A DNA stretch of 64,000 nt from Shinisaurus crocodilurus (lineage: Eukaryota; Chordata; Lepidosauria; Squamata; Shinisauridae), in assembly GCA_021292165.1 (NCBI GenBank), contig CM037880.1, positions 24,578,051 to 24,642,050 of the forward strand, in the 5' to 3' direction. Below are positions 31,761-64,000 of the stretch, one piece after another. Each line of letters starts with the position of its first letter. Positions within the stretch are counted from its first letter, which is position 1. Below the pieces are notes generated by a model that searched no databases, had not been told where the DNA came from, and saw nothing but the letters and a program-made list of their open reading frames with translations. Position numbers and translations under genes: made by a program.

Positions 31761-33574
31761 GAGGACTTTATTTGCTGTTAGGTAATGAGGATTCATCCTG
31801 CTATTGATCTGTTGAATTGTTTTAGACGGTTGGTTTTGTTGCTTTTAATGGACAGTACTTTTATTGTTGTTAAAAGTGCTTTGTAAATTGGAGAACTGAG
31901 AAGCAGTATAAAACGTGGTAAGTATATTACATTAAAGCAGGGCATTTGGAGTGTGTAAGATATTTGTTTATATTCGCACAAGCAAATCCAAGCAGACATA
32001 CACAAAGCTGGGTTTGTAACTGAGCATTTTCATTAAGTAAGAAACTATACAATAGAACAAGAGATTCAACATAAACTGATAACTTAGTGAAACATAACTG
32101 CAGATTCACTTGGATAGATTCAGATATATAACAGAGCGGGTAGGGGACCGGTGGGAAGCACAGATTATGCGCCAATTTGTGTAAGTGATTCCTGATGCAG
32201 TTCTTTAGCTTTTCTTTCTTCAGGAGGGAGAAGTTTTGAGTGGAGCTCTGAGTGAATAAAAAAAATCCACATGTGCATGAGCTATATGCAGGCACTGTAG
32301 TGCACATGGGGCCCCTAGAATGTGGCAACTGTATTTTATGCATTTTATTAAAAACTAGGACACGCACACATCTTTAGAATTATATACCTGCTGAGAGTCT
32401 TACCTCAGACAACATTAAAGGACAGTGGCCTTTTAAAAGCTGTGCTCACACCTGTAGCCCTACTGAATAATTATTGCCTGCAGCACTTTTGTGGTTGTGA
32501 AGTAGAGCTGTTTTTTTAAAACCCTGATTATTAAGACCTAACACTCCTCTTAAGGTTTTCCCCGACATTGCATTAGATGGATGAACATGTTGCAACTCGA
32601 TCTTCATGGGAAGGGGAAGACTGAAAACTTGCCTTGCCACATTGAACCGCTTTTAAAGAAATTACTTCATATGTTAAAACACATTAACTCTGCAAAGTGA
32701 ATTTAGATAACATCCACTAATGAACAGTCTCGCTCACCAATTGGAGCAAATGCTACCCCTCAAAATTAAGAGGTAACGTTCATGAGGATCAGGCCTATGT
32801 GTGTTGAGTTCTATGTGCATACACCCTTATTTGAACATGACAGATGTCAGATGGGGCTGGGTTTGGTTTGCCACAACACAAAACACAGTCATGATCCTGA
32901 GCACAGAGGCTCTCTGTCTCTTCAGCCACTCTGGCATAGGACTCAAACTTCTGCACTGAAGTGCTTCACTTCTGCGTTGATTGCAGCTGTGCACAACTTT
33001 TTTTTTTTTTTTTTTGCAGTGTACATGTGTGCACCTGAGGAGTACAGATATCAGAGACTGAGGAACCAACAGCCACAAGTGTGCAGGACACGCCCCCAAA
33101 ATGGTGAGTCAGGCTACATACCTGACAAAATAACTGACTATCATTCCGGGGACACTAGATTCAAAAGGACTTCTGGGTAAATAAACTGAACTTCCTGAAC
33201 ATTCCATGACTTTAACTTGGAGGGTCATATTTACCTACTTTTTACCTATGTTTTTAATTCTGTTTGAAACCTCAATTGCACTTTAAAAACAGGTTTCACC
33301 TTCCTGTGAATTCTTTCCATCTTCAACATTCTTAGAACTGCCATCTTGGGTCCCCAGGTCTGCTTTGAAATCCAACTGTGTTACTGAAGGGATACCTTTA
33401 ACTGAATAATCTTAAGGATATCAAGGTTTGGTCAGTCATATATAATGATCTTATACAAAAAAGATCCCCTATTAAACAACTGATGCCTAAAACATGAACA
33501 AACATATATTGATAAATATCATTTTTTTTCTTTCCTGTCTTCTGAGAACTGCTTTTTTTTTTTAAAGTCCTGAA
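31761..33574. other. Intergenic, nothing recognised
   Basis: AT-rich with a poly-T run near 33000-33015. No coding signal or named repeat. Confidence 0.5.
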
Positions 33575-34245
33575 TCCTAGAATTAAGGTTGTAAACCTGA
33601 GCACGCTCACTGGGGAGTAAGTGCCATTGAACTAAATAGGACTTACTTCCAGTAATACGCATACGATTGCGCTGCAAGTTATTATGAAAGTGCAACCCTC
33701 AGCATGTTTACCGAGGCACAAAACATACATTACTTTAAATGTGTGTCTAGCAGCTGGTGTCTTCTTTTCATTTGTAGTCTTGAATAGGTGCAGGGCCTTC
33801 AATCCGTATCTTAAAAGCCCCCCCCCCCCGCCCCTACCCCACATGCTAGGGTCCCAATCCAGATTGGAGCTCCTGTGCCTACTCTAGAGTAAAAATGGGG
33901 GGGGGATACATAGCTGTCAGACACACATTTAAAGTACTGTCTGTTTTGTCTCTGAGGCCTTTAAATTTTTTTACAGCGCAGTCCAGTATACATGTCTACT
34001 CAGAACTCATTGATTTCAATGGGGTTCTTACTCCTAAATATGTGAGTATAAGGTTGCAGTCTTAACAGTTTTTCTTATTTTTTAGACATGTTGTTATATT
34101 TCTGTATTGTCTTGTTTTTGTAAACCACCCTTAAAGTGCTGCTGAAGGGGTAGTCTATAAACCTTTTAAATAAAATAAATAAAATTCCTGCTGTGTGCTC
34201 AGTGAGGTTTACTCACTAGTAAGTGTCTTTAGGATGCACCCTTAG
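33575..34245. repeat. Cluster of worn short MITEs and a LINE tail
   Basis: Repeats of the CATTGAACT...TAGGACTTACTTCC type lie at 33575-33675, 33975-34065 and 34185-34245. At 34110-34190 a tail with TGTAAACCACCC and AAATAAAATAAATAAAAT is probably a LINE 3' end. Confidence 0.5.
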
Positions 34246-34424
34246 TTGGGAATGAGTCACACTGAACCTCCACCCTCTACCGTCACCACCACCAGCCATT
34301 CCAGCGGGCTGAGAGGAGGGAGATGAGAGGGAGCGCAGGGCCATTCCACCAGCCCTGCCAGGAGTATTAATAGATATTCCCCCTTCTTCCCTCCCCATTC
34401 CTTTTTCCTTGTGTGTCGTGTCTT

Positions 34425-34525
34425 TTTAGATTGTAAGCCTGAGGGCAGGGACTGTCTTGTTAATTGCTGTAAACCGCCCAGAGCTTCGGCTATTGGGCGG
34501 TATAAAAATGAAATAAATTGAACCT
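34425..34525 (+). mobile_element. LINE 3' tail fragment
   Basis: TTGTAAGCCTGAGGGCAGGG, GTAAACCGCCCAGAGCTTCG and GGGCGGTATAAAAATG form the 3' tail also seen at 15636 and 60180. Confidence 0.65.
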
Positions 34526-34540
34526 ATTTCCAAGTAAGGT

Positions 34541-34870
34541 TGCGCTGTAAAGTTATATTCCTATACTCACCACAGAGTAAGCACCATTGAACTCAGTGGG
34601 ACTTACTTCTGAGTAGATATGTATAGGATAGTGCTGTAAGTCTACCTGAAAGGAAGCCCCACTAAAGTTCAGTGGAACATACTTCCTAGTAAACATTTTA
34701 TGGGAATAAACACATACACACACACACACACACACACACTGCTGCTGTGTGTATATGTGTACATTTAATTGCAATTTGTATGTTCATTTTTTAAAAAATA
34801 TTGTAAGCCGCTTTGTGAGGACAGGGCACCCTGAAAGGCGGGTTTTAAAACAAATTATTTTAAATAAATT
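34541..34870. repeat. Worn MITE, (CA)n and another LINE tail
   Basis: The MITE (34541-34640) has CACCATTGAACTCAGTGGG. A (CA)n run is at 34715-34739. At 34790-34870 TTGTAAGCCGCTTTGTGAGG and AAATAAATTG form a LINE-type 3' tail. Confidence 0.5.
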
Positions 34871-35257
34871 GTGGAGATCGGTCTTCCACTTAAATAAATA
34901 AATGCGCATACACTAATGAATACAGACCAATGCCAGTATTATTAAGATTTCAGAATGATGAGCAGCATCTAACCACATGAGAAGTTAGAGGAATGTAGCA
35001 TGCGGGGGGGGGGGATCTATTCAATCAGAACTACAGTCATAGCCTTCCATATAACATTAATAAATAATGCAGCTGCTTTGGGGAAATGCCTTTTTGGTGT
35101 TTTTTTTGTCATTCAGAGCTGCTCTGTTTTGCTAAGACAGACTCCTTCATATCTTATTAATTTCAAGCGTATTTAGAAGATGCCCCACTAGAGATAGGTG
35201 GCTGCCAACTATGAGTCGGCCTTAAATGAACTAAAATGTAAATTTCCAGTGGGGTTG

Positions 35258-35445
35258 CTGTGTCAGTCTGTTGCAGCAAAAACAAAGAGTCTTGTGGCAC
35301 CTTAAAGACTAACACATTTATTCTGGCATAAACTTTCATGGACACCGTCCATTTCATGCATCTTATGAACTAGACAGTGTCCGCAAAAGCATATGCCAGA
35401 ATAAATGTGTTAAGTCTTAAAGGTGCCAAAAGAATCTTTGTTATT
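35258..35445. mobile_element. Foldback element common in amniotes
   Basis: The left half has TGTGTCAGTCTGTTGCAGCA, GTGGCACCTTAAAGACTAAC and TTTATTCTGGCATAAACTTT. The right half has their complements. A stray end of the family is visible near 48965-48990 (ACTAATACAGCTACCC). Confidence 0.65.
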
Positions 35446-35537
35446 TAAGATATAAACGTGCACCCATATCTTGGTTTGCATACCAGAGGTTTTGTTTTGG
35501 TTCAAGCTATTGCTGAACCTGGTTTTCAACACTTTGG

Positions 35538-35673
35538 GCGCAATCCTATGTTCGTTTAGACAGGAAAAAAAAATCCTACAACTCCCAGCATTCCCCAGCC
35601 GCACAGCTGGCTAGGGGATGCTGGGAGTTGTAGGACTTTTTCTGCCTAAACATGCATAGGATTGCACCCTTTA
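35538..35673. mobile_element. Palindromic MITE, Harbinger-like, copy F
   Basis: Arms GGGCGCAATCCTATGTTCG and CATGCATAGGATTGCACCC with the CTACAACTCCCAGCATTCCC core. Confidence 0.8.
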
Positions 35674-37784
35674 TCAATAAATAAATAGCCATAGGAAGGT
35701 TGAGCCCCTTTCCAGGAGAACACCATTGCAGTGGCAAAGGGGAGCCCAGCTTGGACCCATGTTTTGATCAGAGAAAGAGCAGCTGTGGGGAGACTGCTTC
35801 CTGCCTCCCTGCAACGAAGAACACTCTGTGTTCCACCTGCCTGTTGCCCTGGGACTGCAGACTAGAAGGGAAGCATGCTCTGGTCCCATCCATCAGCCAG
35901 GGGAACAATGGCCATCGGAAAGATGCACCTTCTGCCTCCCAGGAAGAACATCATACCATGGAGACCAGCTTGGCCCCATCCATCAGCTGGTAGACCAGTC
36001 CGTACCACTAGTTTATCAATTATGCTTGCCTAAAATAGTACGCTCCTGAACTCGGAGGCTAGTTACGAGCTCCTGAGCCTCCTATGCAGGCAGGAGCAGG
36101 GGAGGCGATCTTTGCCTCCCGGTCCTCCCGCCCTGCATTTTTTGCCAGACAAGTTTCTTTTTTGCTGGACGTGCTGTCTCCGACCTCAGATTGGGGAATC
36201 CAGTGTATCGTATGGCCTGTCAGACACTGTCTAAGGGCCACAAGATTGCTCCCCTAGAGTATCTGATAATTTGCATCACTGTAGCAGTATTTCAGTATTT
36301 TGTCATTCTTATCTTAAGTATGCCTACCTTTTTATCCCATAAAATGTCTCATAAAGCTGTCTAACAATCATAAGTGAAATGGTTTGGTGGCTATAATAAT
36401 CTTCTTTTTCTTGCACCAATGACCTTGGCAGTCCCAAAGCAGTATAAATTGACACAGAAAATCCAAGTATTAGATGTTTAATTCTGTTCTCCTCAATTAA
36501 GCAGGGCCTGAAAGGGGGCAGGGTGGCTGTGGCCTGTGGTCTCACTGGGGCCCAGACCCACCATGTAACCCCCAGGTAACTTTGGAAGTGTGAAAGAGGA
36601 TACCTTTCAGAATAAGAAAAAACATGACATGAGCTACTCTTTTATGAAAGCAGAATCGATAAATTAGCAGTATGGATCTGTCTACAGAGAAGGACAGGTC
36701 CTGCCAGAAAGAACACTTGGTTCCGACTGCCACTTGCCCTCAGACTGCAAAGTGACAGGTAGAACACTCTGACTTCTCCCATGGGCCAGAGGAACAAAGA
36801 TTGCTGAGTAATTTTTTTTTTGCATTTTTAATCTGTTGAAGGCCATCTTGGAGGTCATGTGATGGAAAGGTGGGGTACACATCTATACAATACATAATAA
36901 ATACTATTCAGAGGATTTCATTGGCTGTTTCCAACTCTTAACCAGAAAGTTTAAAGCATTTTTTCAATTGCTCCCTCATGCTAAAATTATCAGCATTTTT
37001 AGGCTGCCTTGTATTTGTCACCTCTCGCAACCAGGAATGCCAAGCAGAAATGGAAATGTGTTGTTAAGGCATTTGGCACTTGATTTGAAAAACCATCCCA
37101 TCATCCTGTTATTGCTTTGATAAGATAAAATGAAAGCAGGCCAAAGAATTCAAGTTTTGGTCATACACACATCAGGGGATTATTGATGCTTGAACACATC
37201 AAGGAAAAAAACCTAGTTCTCTCAAGCACAACACAAGGGGAATGGAATGTAACAAAGCCGAAATGCTTTAAAGCCCTGTTGAGGAGTCCTGGGGAGTAAT
37301 AATCATTTCTTTCTGAAGACAGGAAGGGGATACACACCTCAAATCTCTTCATTTAAAGAAGGAATAAATGTAGGTGAAGGGCTCTGTTTGGAAGTACTAC
37401 TTATTTTTTATTTACAAACTTACACCTCATTTCCAAAAAAGAACTCAATGAGGCTAGAAGCAATCATTTCATCAAAACTGTATCTTCTGTGACTATGATG
37501 GGACAATTACAATGCACCTTCCTCAGTTTTACTATAACTCAGTGAATTATGCAAAAATGGAACCAGCCAATAGAAGAGAAAAACTGATATTGTTTTATAG
37601 CCGTTATGATTATGAGGGCAGTCGTTTTCAAACAGTGTTCTGGGGAACTCTTGGAAGCTTAGCAGGGTTCCTCTGTGAGAAGATCAATAATTAGTGACAG
37701 AACATAAGCTTCCTAGAAGATACCTTGCCTGCTAATCTCCCTATGCAATATGTCAATGAGGGGAGCATTGATCTGGTTCGCACG
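35674..37784. other. Intergenic with an unnamed local repeat
   Basis: Stretches at 35700-36000 and 36680-36810 share order and wording (CCCTGGGACTGCAGACTAG against CCCTCAGACTGCAAAGTG, then a GGGAACAA block). TCCCATCCATCAGC occurs more than once within the first. I cannot name the family and see no gene. Confidence 0.4.
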
Positions 37785-38045
37785 ACATGACAGCCCACCA
37801 TGCTTAATCTACCTGTGGGGGCTGTTGCATCGTGCTCATCATGGGCACCAGGCTTGCCATGTTGTGCAAACCCAGGTGGTAGAGGTTGTCTGAGTTAGAC
37901 AACCCTGAAAGAACCTTAAAACAAGCCATGGGTTATTTGCGGGTCTAACCCCCAAACGCCTGCTGCCTGGGTTCTCATGGCACAACTTGACAGCCCCTGC
38001 GATATATTAAGCCACAGTGGTCCATCATGTCATACGAACCAGGTC
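37785..38045. mobile_element. MITE of the GTTCGCACGACA family, copy 1
   Basis: GGTTCGCACGACATGACAGC at the left and CATCATGTCATACGAACCAG at the right are inverted ends, with CCCATGGGTTATTTGCGGG-type blocks between. Relatives lie at 56500, 58985, 61757 and 62470. Confidence 0.6.
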
Positions 38046-38112
38046 ACTGAGTGTGTCCTAGGCATCCCCTCCTTTCATGAGTCAACTATGCATCACAACA
38101 GAGCCTCTAGGT

Positions 38113-38235
38113 CAGGGCTCTCTAACCTTAGATCCCCAGATGTTGCTGGCCTATGGTTCCCAGCATGGCTAATGGCAAGGGATTCTGGGAGCTGTAGTCT
38201 AGCAACATCTGGGGACCCAAGGTTGGAGAGCCCTG
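38113..38235. mobile_element. hAT-type MITE with perfect 8-bp target duplication
   Basis: Inverted ends CAGGGCTCTCTAACCTT and GGTTGGAGAGCCCTG enclose 123 bp. CTCTAGGT occurs on both sides (38105-38112 and 38236-38243). Confidence 0.92.
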
Positions 38236-38419
38236 CTCTAGGTGCTCGGGAACATGCAAATGTCCACCTGCCCTCTTTATTTAAGGGGAAAGGAGTTTTG
38301 ACAGCTAGCTGTCAAAACTTTGGGTTCCTTTAAAAAGGGATTTTTGAGTGGGAATTTGGGAGTTTGGGGCTGGGACATACACAGACATATGTCCCAGGCC
38401 AAAACCACCCATTAAGTCA

Positions 38420-38482
38420 CTAGTAACATAAGTCCCACTCATTTCAATGGGCTTACTCTATGTAGGACTAACACTGGATACT
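38420..38482. mobile_element. Short palindromic MITE, left end lost
   Basis: Shares CATTTCAATGGGCTTACT and GACTAACACTGGATA with 16158-16230. Confidence 0.5.
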
Positions 38483-38565
38483 ACTCAGCAAATCAGTTCA
38501 AGTTTTCGGACTTTTAGGAGCCTGTCAGTTTCACTCAGGCCAGGGTGGGGCAACAAAACAAGAGA

Positions 38566-38757
38566 ATAATTTAAATCATAGGAAGCTACCTTATACTGAG
38601 TCAGACCATTGCTCCATCTAGCCCAGAATTGCTGACACTGACTGGCAGCACCTCTCCAGGGTTTCAGGCAAGAATTTTTCCAGCCCTACCTGAAGATGCC
38701 GGGGATTGAACCTGGGACCTTCTGCGTGCAAAGGATGTGCTCAACCACTGAAATGAA
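38566..38757 (-). mobile_element. tRNA-derived SINE with CR1-like tail, copy 1
   Basis: On the minus strand the head holds box A-like CAGTGGTTGAGCACATC and box B GGTTCAATCCC. The tail (GGGCTAGATGGAGCAATGGT, CTGACTCAGTATAAGG) resembles CR1 3' ends. A sense copy starts at 39650. Confidence 0.8.
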
Positions 38758-38887
38758 CATTAACAAACATGAAATCTGTTCCTTAAATATAGCCTGTTTG
38801 AGATGGGGCATCCTTGGGGACCATTTTTTTCTTTTTAAAGTGCATTTTTAAAAACATAAAACCTTATGAAAGTTAAATACTTTATGA

Positions 38888-38974
38888 CAGTGTGGTACGG
38901 TGGATAGGTGGTTTGATTTGTGCTAGGATGAAATGGGTTCAAATCCCAGCTCAGCCATGAAGCTTTGCCTTGGC
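38888..38974 (+). mobile_element. tRNA-headed SINE fragment, cut by a MITE
   Basis: GTGTGGTACGGTGGATAGG and GGGTTCAAATCCCAGCTCAG are box A and box B regions. It ends where MITE copy G begins. Confidence 0.6.
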
Positions 38975-39080
38975 AAGAGCACAATCCTAGGCATGTTTAG
39001 ACAGAAGGAAAAAAAAGGTGGCTAGGGAATGAGTGGTGGGACTTCTTTCTGTCTAAACATGCATAGGATCGCGCCCTTAG
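38975..39080. mobile_element. Palindromic MITE, Harbinger-like, copy G
   Basis: Arms AGCACAATCCTAGGCATG and CATGCATAGGATCGCGCCC with a shortened centre. Confidence 0.72.
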
Positions 39081-39086
39081 AGTAAC

Positions 39087-39505
39087 CTTATCATCATCAG
39101 GCGATCACTCGTGACCGAGTAAGATTGTCTTCCAGGATAAAAGGAGGAAATTCTAAAGGAAGATTGTGTAGACTCTAGCGATGGGTCCGTAAGTGACTGT
39201 GGAGGTCAATTCTAGATCCACACAGCTTCCCACAGGGAGGACACAGGTTAACAGATGGAAGATGGTTCTGTGAAGGATTCGTTTGGCGTGCTTTTCGTTT
39301 AGCACGTTTCTCCCTTTCACCTTGCACTCGGGCTTCTTCAAAGTCCATGGAACCTTTGTGAAAGGCCAACCTCCAGTTAGATCGTTCATGGGCCAGATCC
39401 TTCAACGCCACCTTCAGTGGACCGGTCATGTTGTTCGAATGCCTGACTGCCGTCTCCCAAAGCAGTTATTTTATTCCCAACTCAAGGAGAGTAACCTACC
39501 TTGCA
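39087..39505 (-). mobile_element. LINE fragment with inverted 5' part
   Basis: Positions 39087-39400 match the 3' end of the LINE at 27144 in the same (minus) orientation. From about 39400 to 39500 the sequence instead matches upstream ORF2 in plus orientation (TGGACCGGTCATGTTGTTCG against its complement at 27600). A 5' inversion like this is the signature of twin priming during LINE insertion. Confidence 0.8.
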
Positions 39506-39649
39506 GTGTTGTTGCAAAGGTAAAATGGCGCTGCGGGGCTCGTGTTAGTGAAGGGCACCATTAGATCTTTGGAGAAAAGTGCATTCAAATGCAATAAATA
39601 AAATAATAAAACGATCCACAGATATTTATGTATAAGAACTATTGGGAGG

Positions 39650-39738
39650 TGCCATAGCCAGATGCTAATCACATTCTTTGCATGCAGAAGGTCCCAGGTT
39701 TAATCTCTGGCATCTCCAGACCGGGCTGGGAAAAACTA
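39650..39738 (+). mobile_element. tRNA-derived SINE with CR1-like tail, copy 2, truncated
   Basis: Sense copy of the SINE at 38566: TTTGCATGCAGAAGGTCCC and AGGTTTAATCTCTGGCATC. It ends where the CpG island begins. Confidence 0.7.
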
Positions 39739-39856
39739 GTCTTTGCACCCGGAGCTAAAATGCCTTTCCACTGCCTCCTGGACTTCCTCCGCTAAGTCGC
39801 CTACGCCTGCGCAATACAGCACTCCCCTCTCGAATCTCCGCTCTCACTCCGCCGTG

Positions 39857-39867
39857 TGCGCATGCGC
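39857..39867. promoter_or_regulatory. NRF-1 palindrome
   Basis: TGCGCATGCGC is a full NRF-1 consensus core. Weaker half-sites lie at 39805-39814 (GCCTGCGCAA) and 39974-39984 (GCGCCTGCGTA). Confidence 0.7.
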
Positions 39868-40028
39868 GCTACAATTCTTCTCGCCCGAAGCTGATGGGCG
39901 TTCACTTCCACTCCAGAACCTCGTGCGGCGGGATCATTTTGCTTTGACAGCGAAAGGACCCAGGGCGGTTTTCGCGCCTGCGTACTGAGTCCGAGGTGGA
40001 GCGAGCCGCCGGCGTTCTCTGCAGTGGG

Positions 40029-40036
40029 TGACGTCA
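40029..40036. promoter_or_regulatory. CRE (CREB/ATF site)
   Basis: TGACGTCA is the full palindromic cAMP response element, 313 bp before the KIF5B start codon and inside the CpG island. Confidence 0.7.
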
Positions 40037-40124
40037 CCGCTCTCTCGCTCTCTGTCTGTTCTGTTGTCAGCTCCGCCCCCCTGGAGAAGGGGAGGGCCCG
40101 GATTCGCCGGCTGCAGGAGCCGCC

Positions 40125-40151
40125 ATGGCTGCCATATTGGAAAGGAAGTAA
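40125..40151 (+). other. Upstream ORF of 8 codons in the KIF5B 5' region
   Basis: GCCGCCATGG is an optimal Kozak context. The frame encodes MAAILERK and stops at TAA 40149-40151, 197 nt before the KIF5B ATG. A perfect splice donor core, GTAAGT, overlaps the end (40148-40153). The codons therefore act as a uORF only if the transcript starts upstream of 40125 and this donor is not used. Confidence 0.55.
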
Positions 40152-40309
40152 GTGCAGGAGGCGGCGGCCTGGGCGGAGCAGCCCTTCCCCGTTCTTAGTG
40201 CGGCGGGTCTCCTGGCACTGGTGGCCCGCAAGATCCCCCCGCAGCCAGGGGAAAGGTAACAGGGAGGCGGGAGCGGGCGGTTGGTGACGCGGCGGTTTGG
40301 CCGACCTGA

Positions 40310-64000
<23,691 letters not shown>

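Overview
The window reads as intergenic-to-genic DNA of a vertebrate, most likely a squamate reptile. The only host gene I can support is the 5' third of KIF5B (kinesin-1 heavy chain): ten exons on the + strand, from a CpG-island promoter at about 39.75-40.9 kb to the end of exon 10 at 62927, with intron 10 running off the window. The squamate call rests on the repeats: L2/CR1-group LINEs with conserved C-termini, a 5S-rRNA-headed SINE with a CR1-like tail, tRNA-headed SINEs, palindromic MITEs, and DIRS tyrosine-recombinase retrotransposons. It is an inference; I cannot name the species. I see no CRISPR array, true rRNA or tRNA gene, or bacterial-type operon.

Layout. From 1 to 39.7 kb the DNA is intergenic and full of repeats. 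Two DIRS retrotransposons lie in the same orientation, at 2525-8682 (copy 1) and 16534-22468 (copy 2). Both have inverted terminal repeats of about 152 bp, gag, RT/RNase H, a tyrosine recombinase, and an internal complementary region (ICR) that joins the complements of the two outer ends. Copy 1 is young: its ITRs look identical over about 130 bp, and its RT/RH and recombinase frames are intact, although gag carries two small deletions. Copy 2 is old and broken by stops, deletions and a 22-bp duplication. Around them are nested LINE fragments, a LINE with a 5' inversion, hAT and Harbinger-like MITEs, SINEs and microsatellites. KIF5B intron 1 (11.8 kb) holds a solo LTR with a 5-bp target duplication and a 1.2-kb foldback TA-flanked element. 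Intron 5 holds a second partial copy of KIF5B exon 5 at the loop of a palindromic MITE.

How the parts work together. The KIF5B exons encode motor residues 1 to about 320: P-loop, switch I and switch II are all present and every splice phase agrees. The promoter has a full CRE, an NRF-1 palindrome and an 8-codon upstream ORF in strong Kozak context. In the DIRS elements gag lies in one frame and RT in the +1 frame; the frame that ends in the recombinase is the gag frame again, and it stays open beneath the whole RT/RH gene in copy 1. All three frames meet at the gag stop, CTT TGA C, in both copies.
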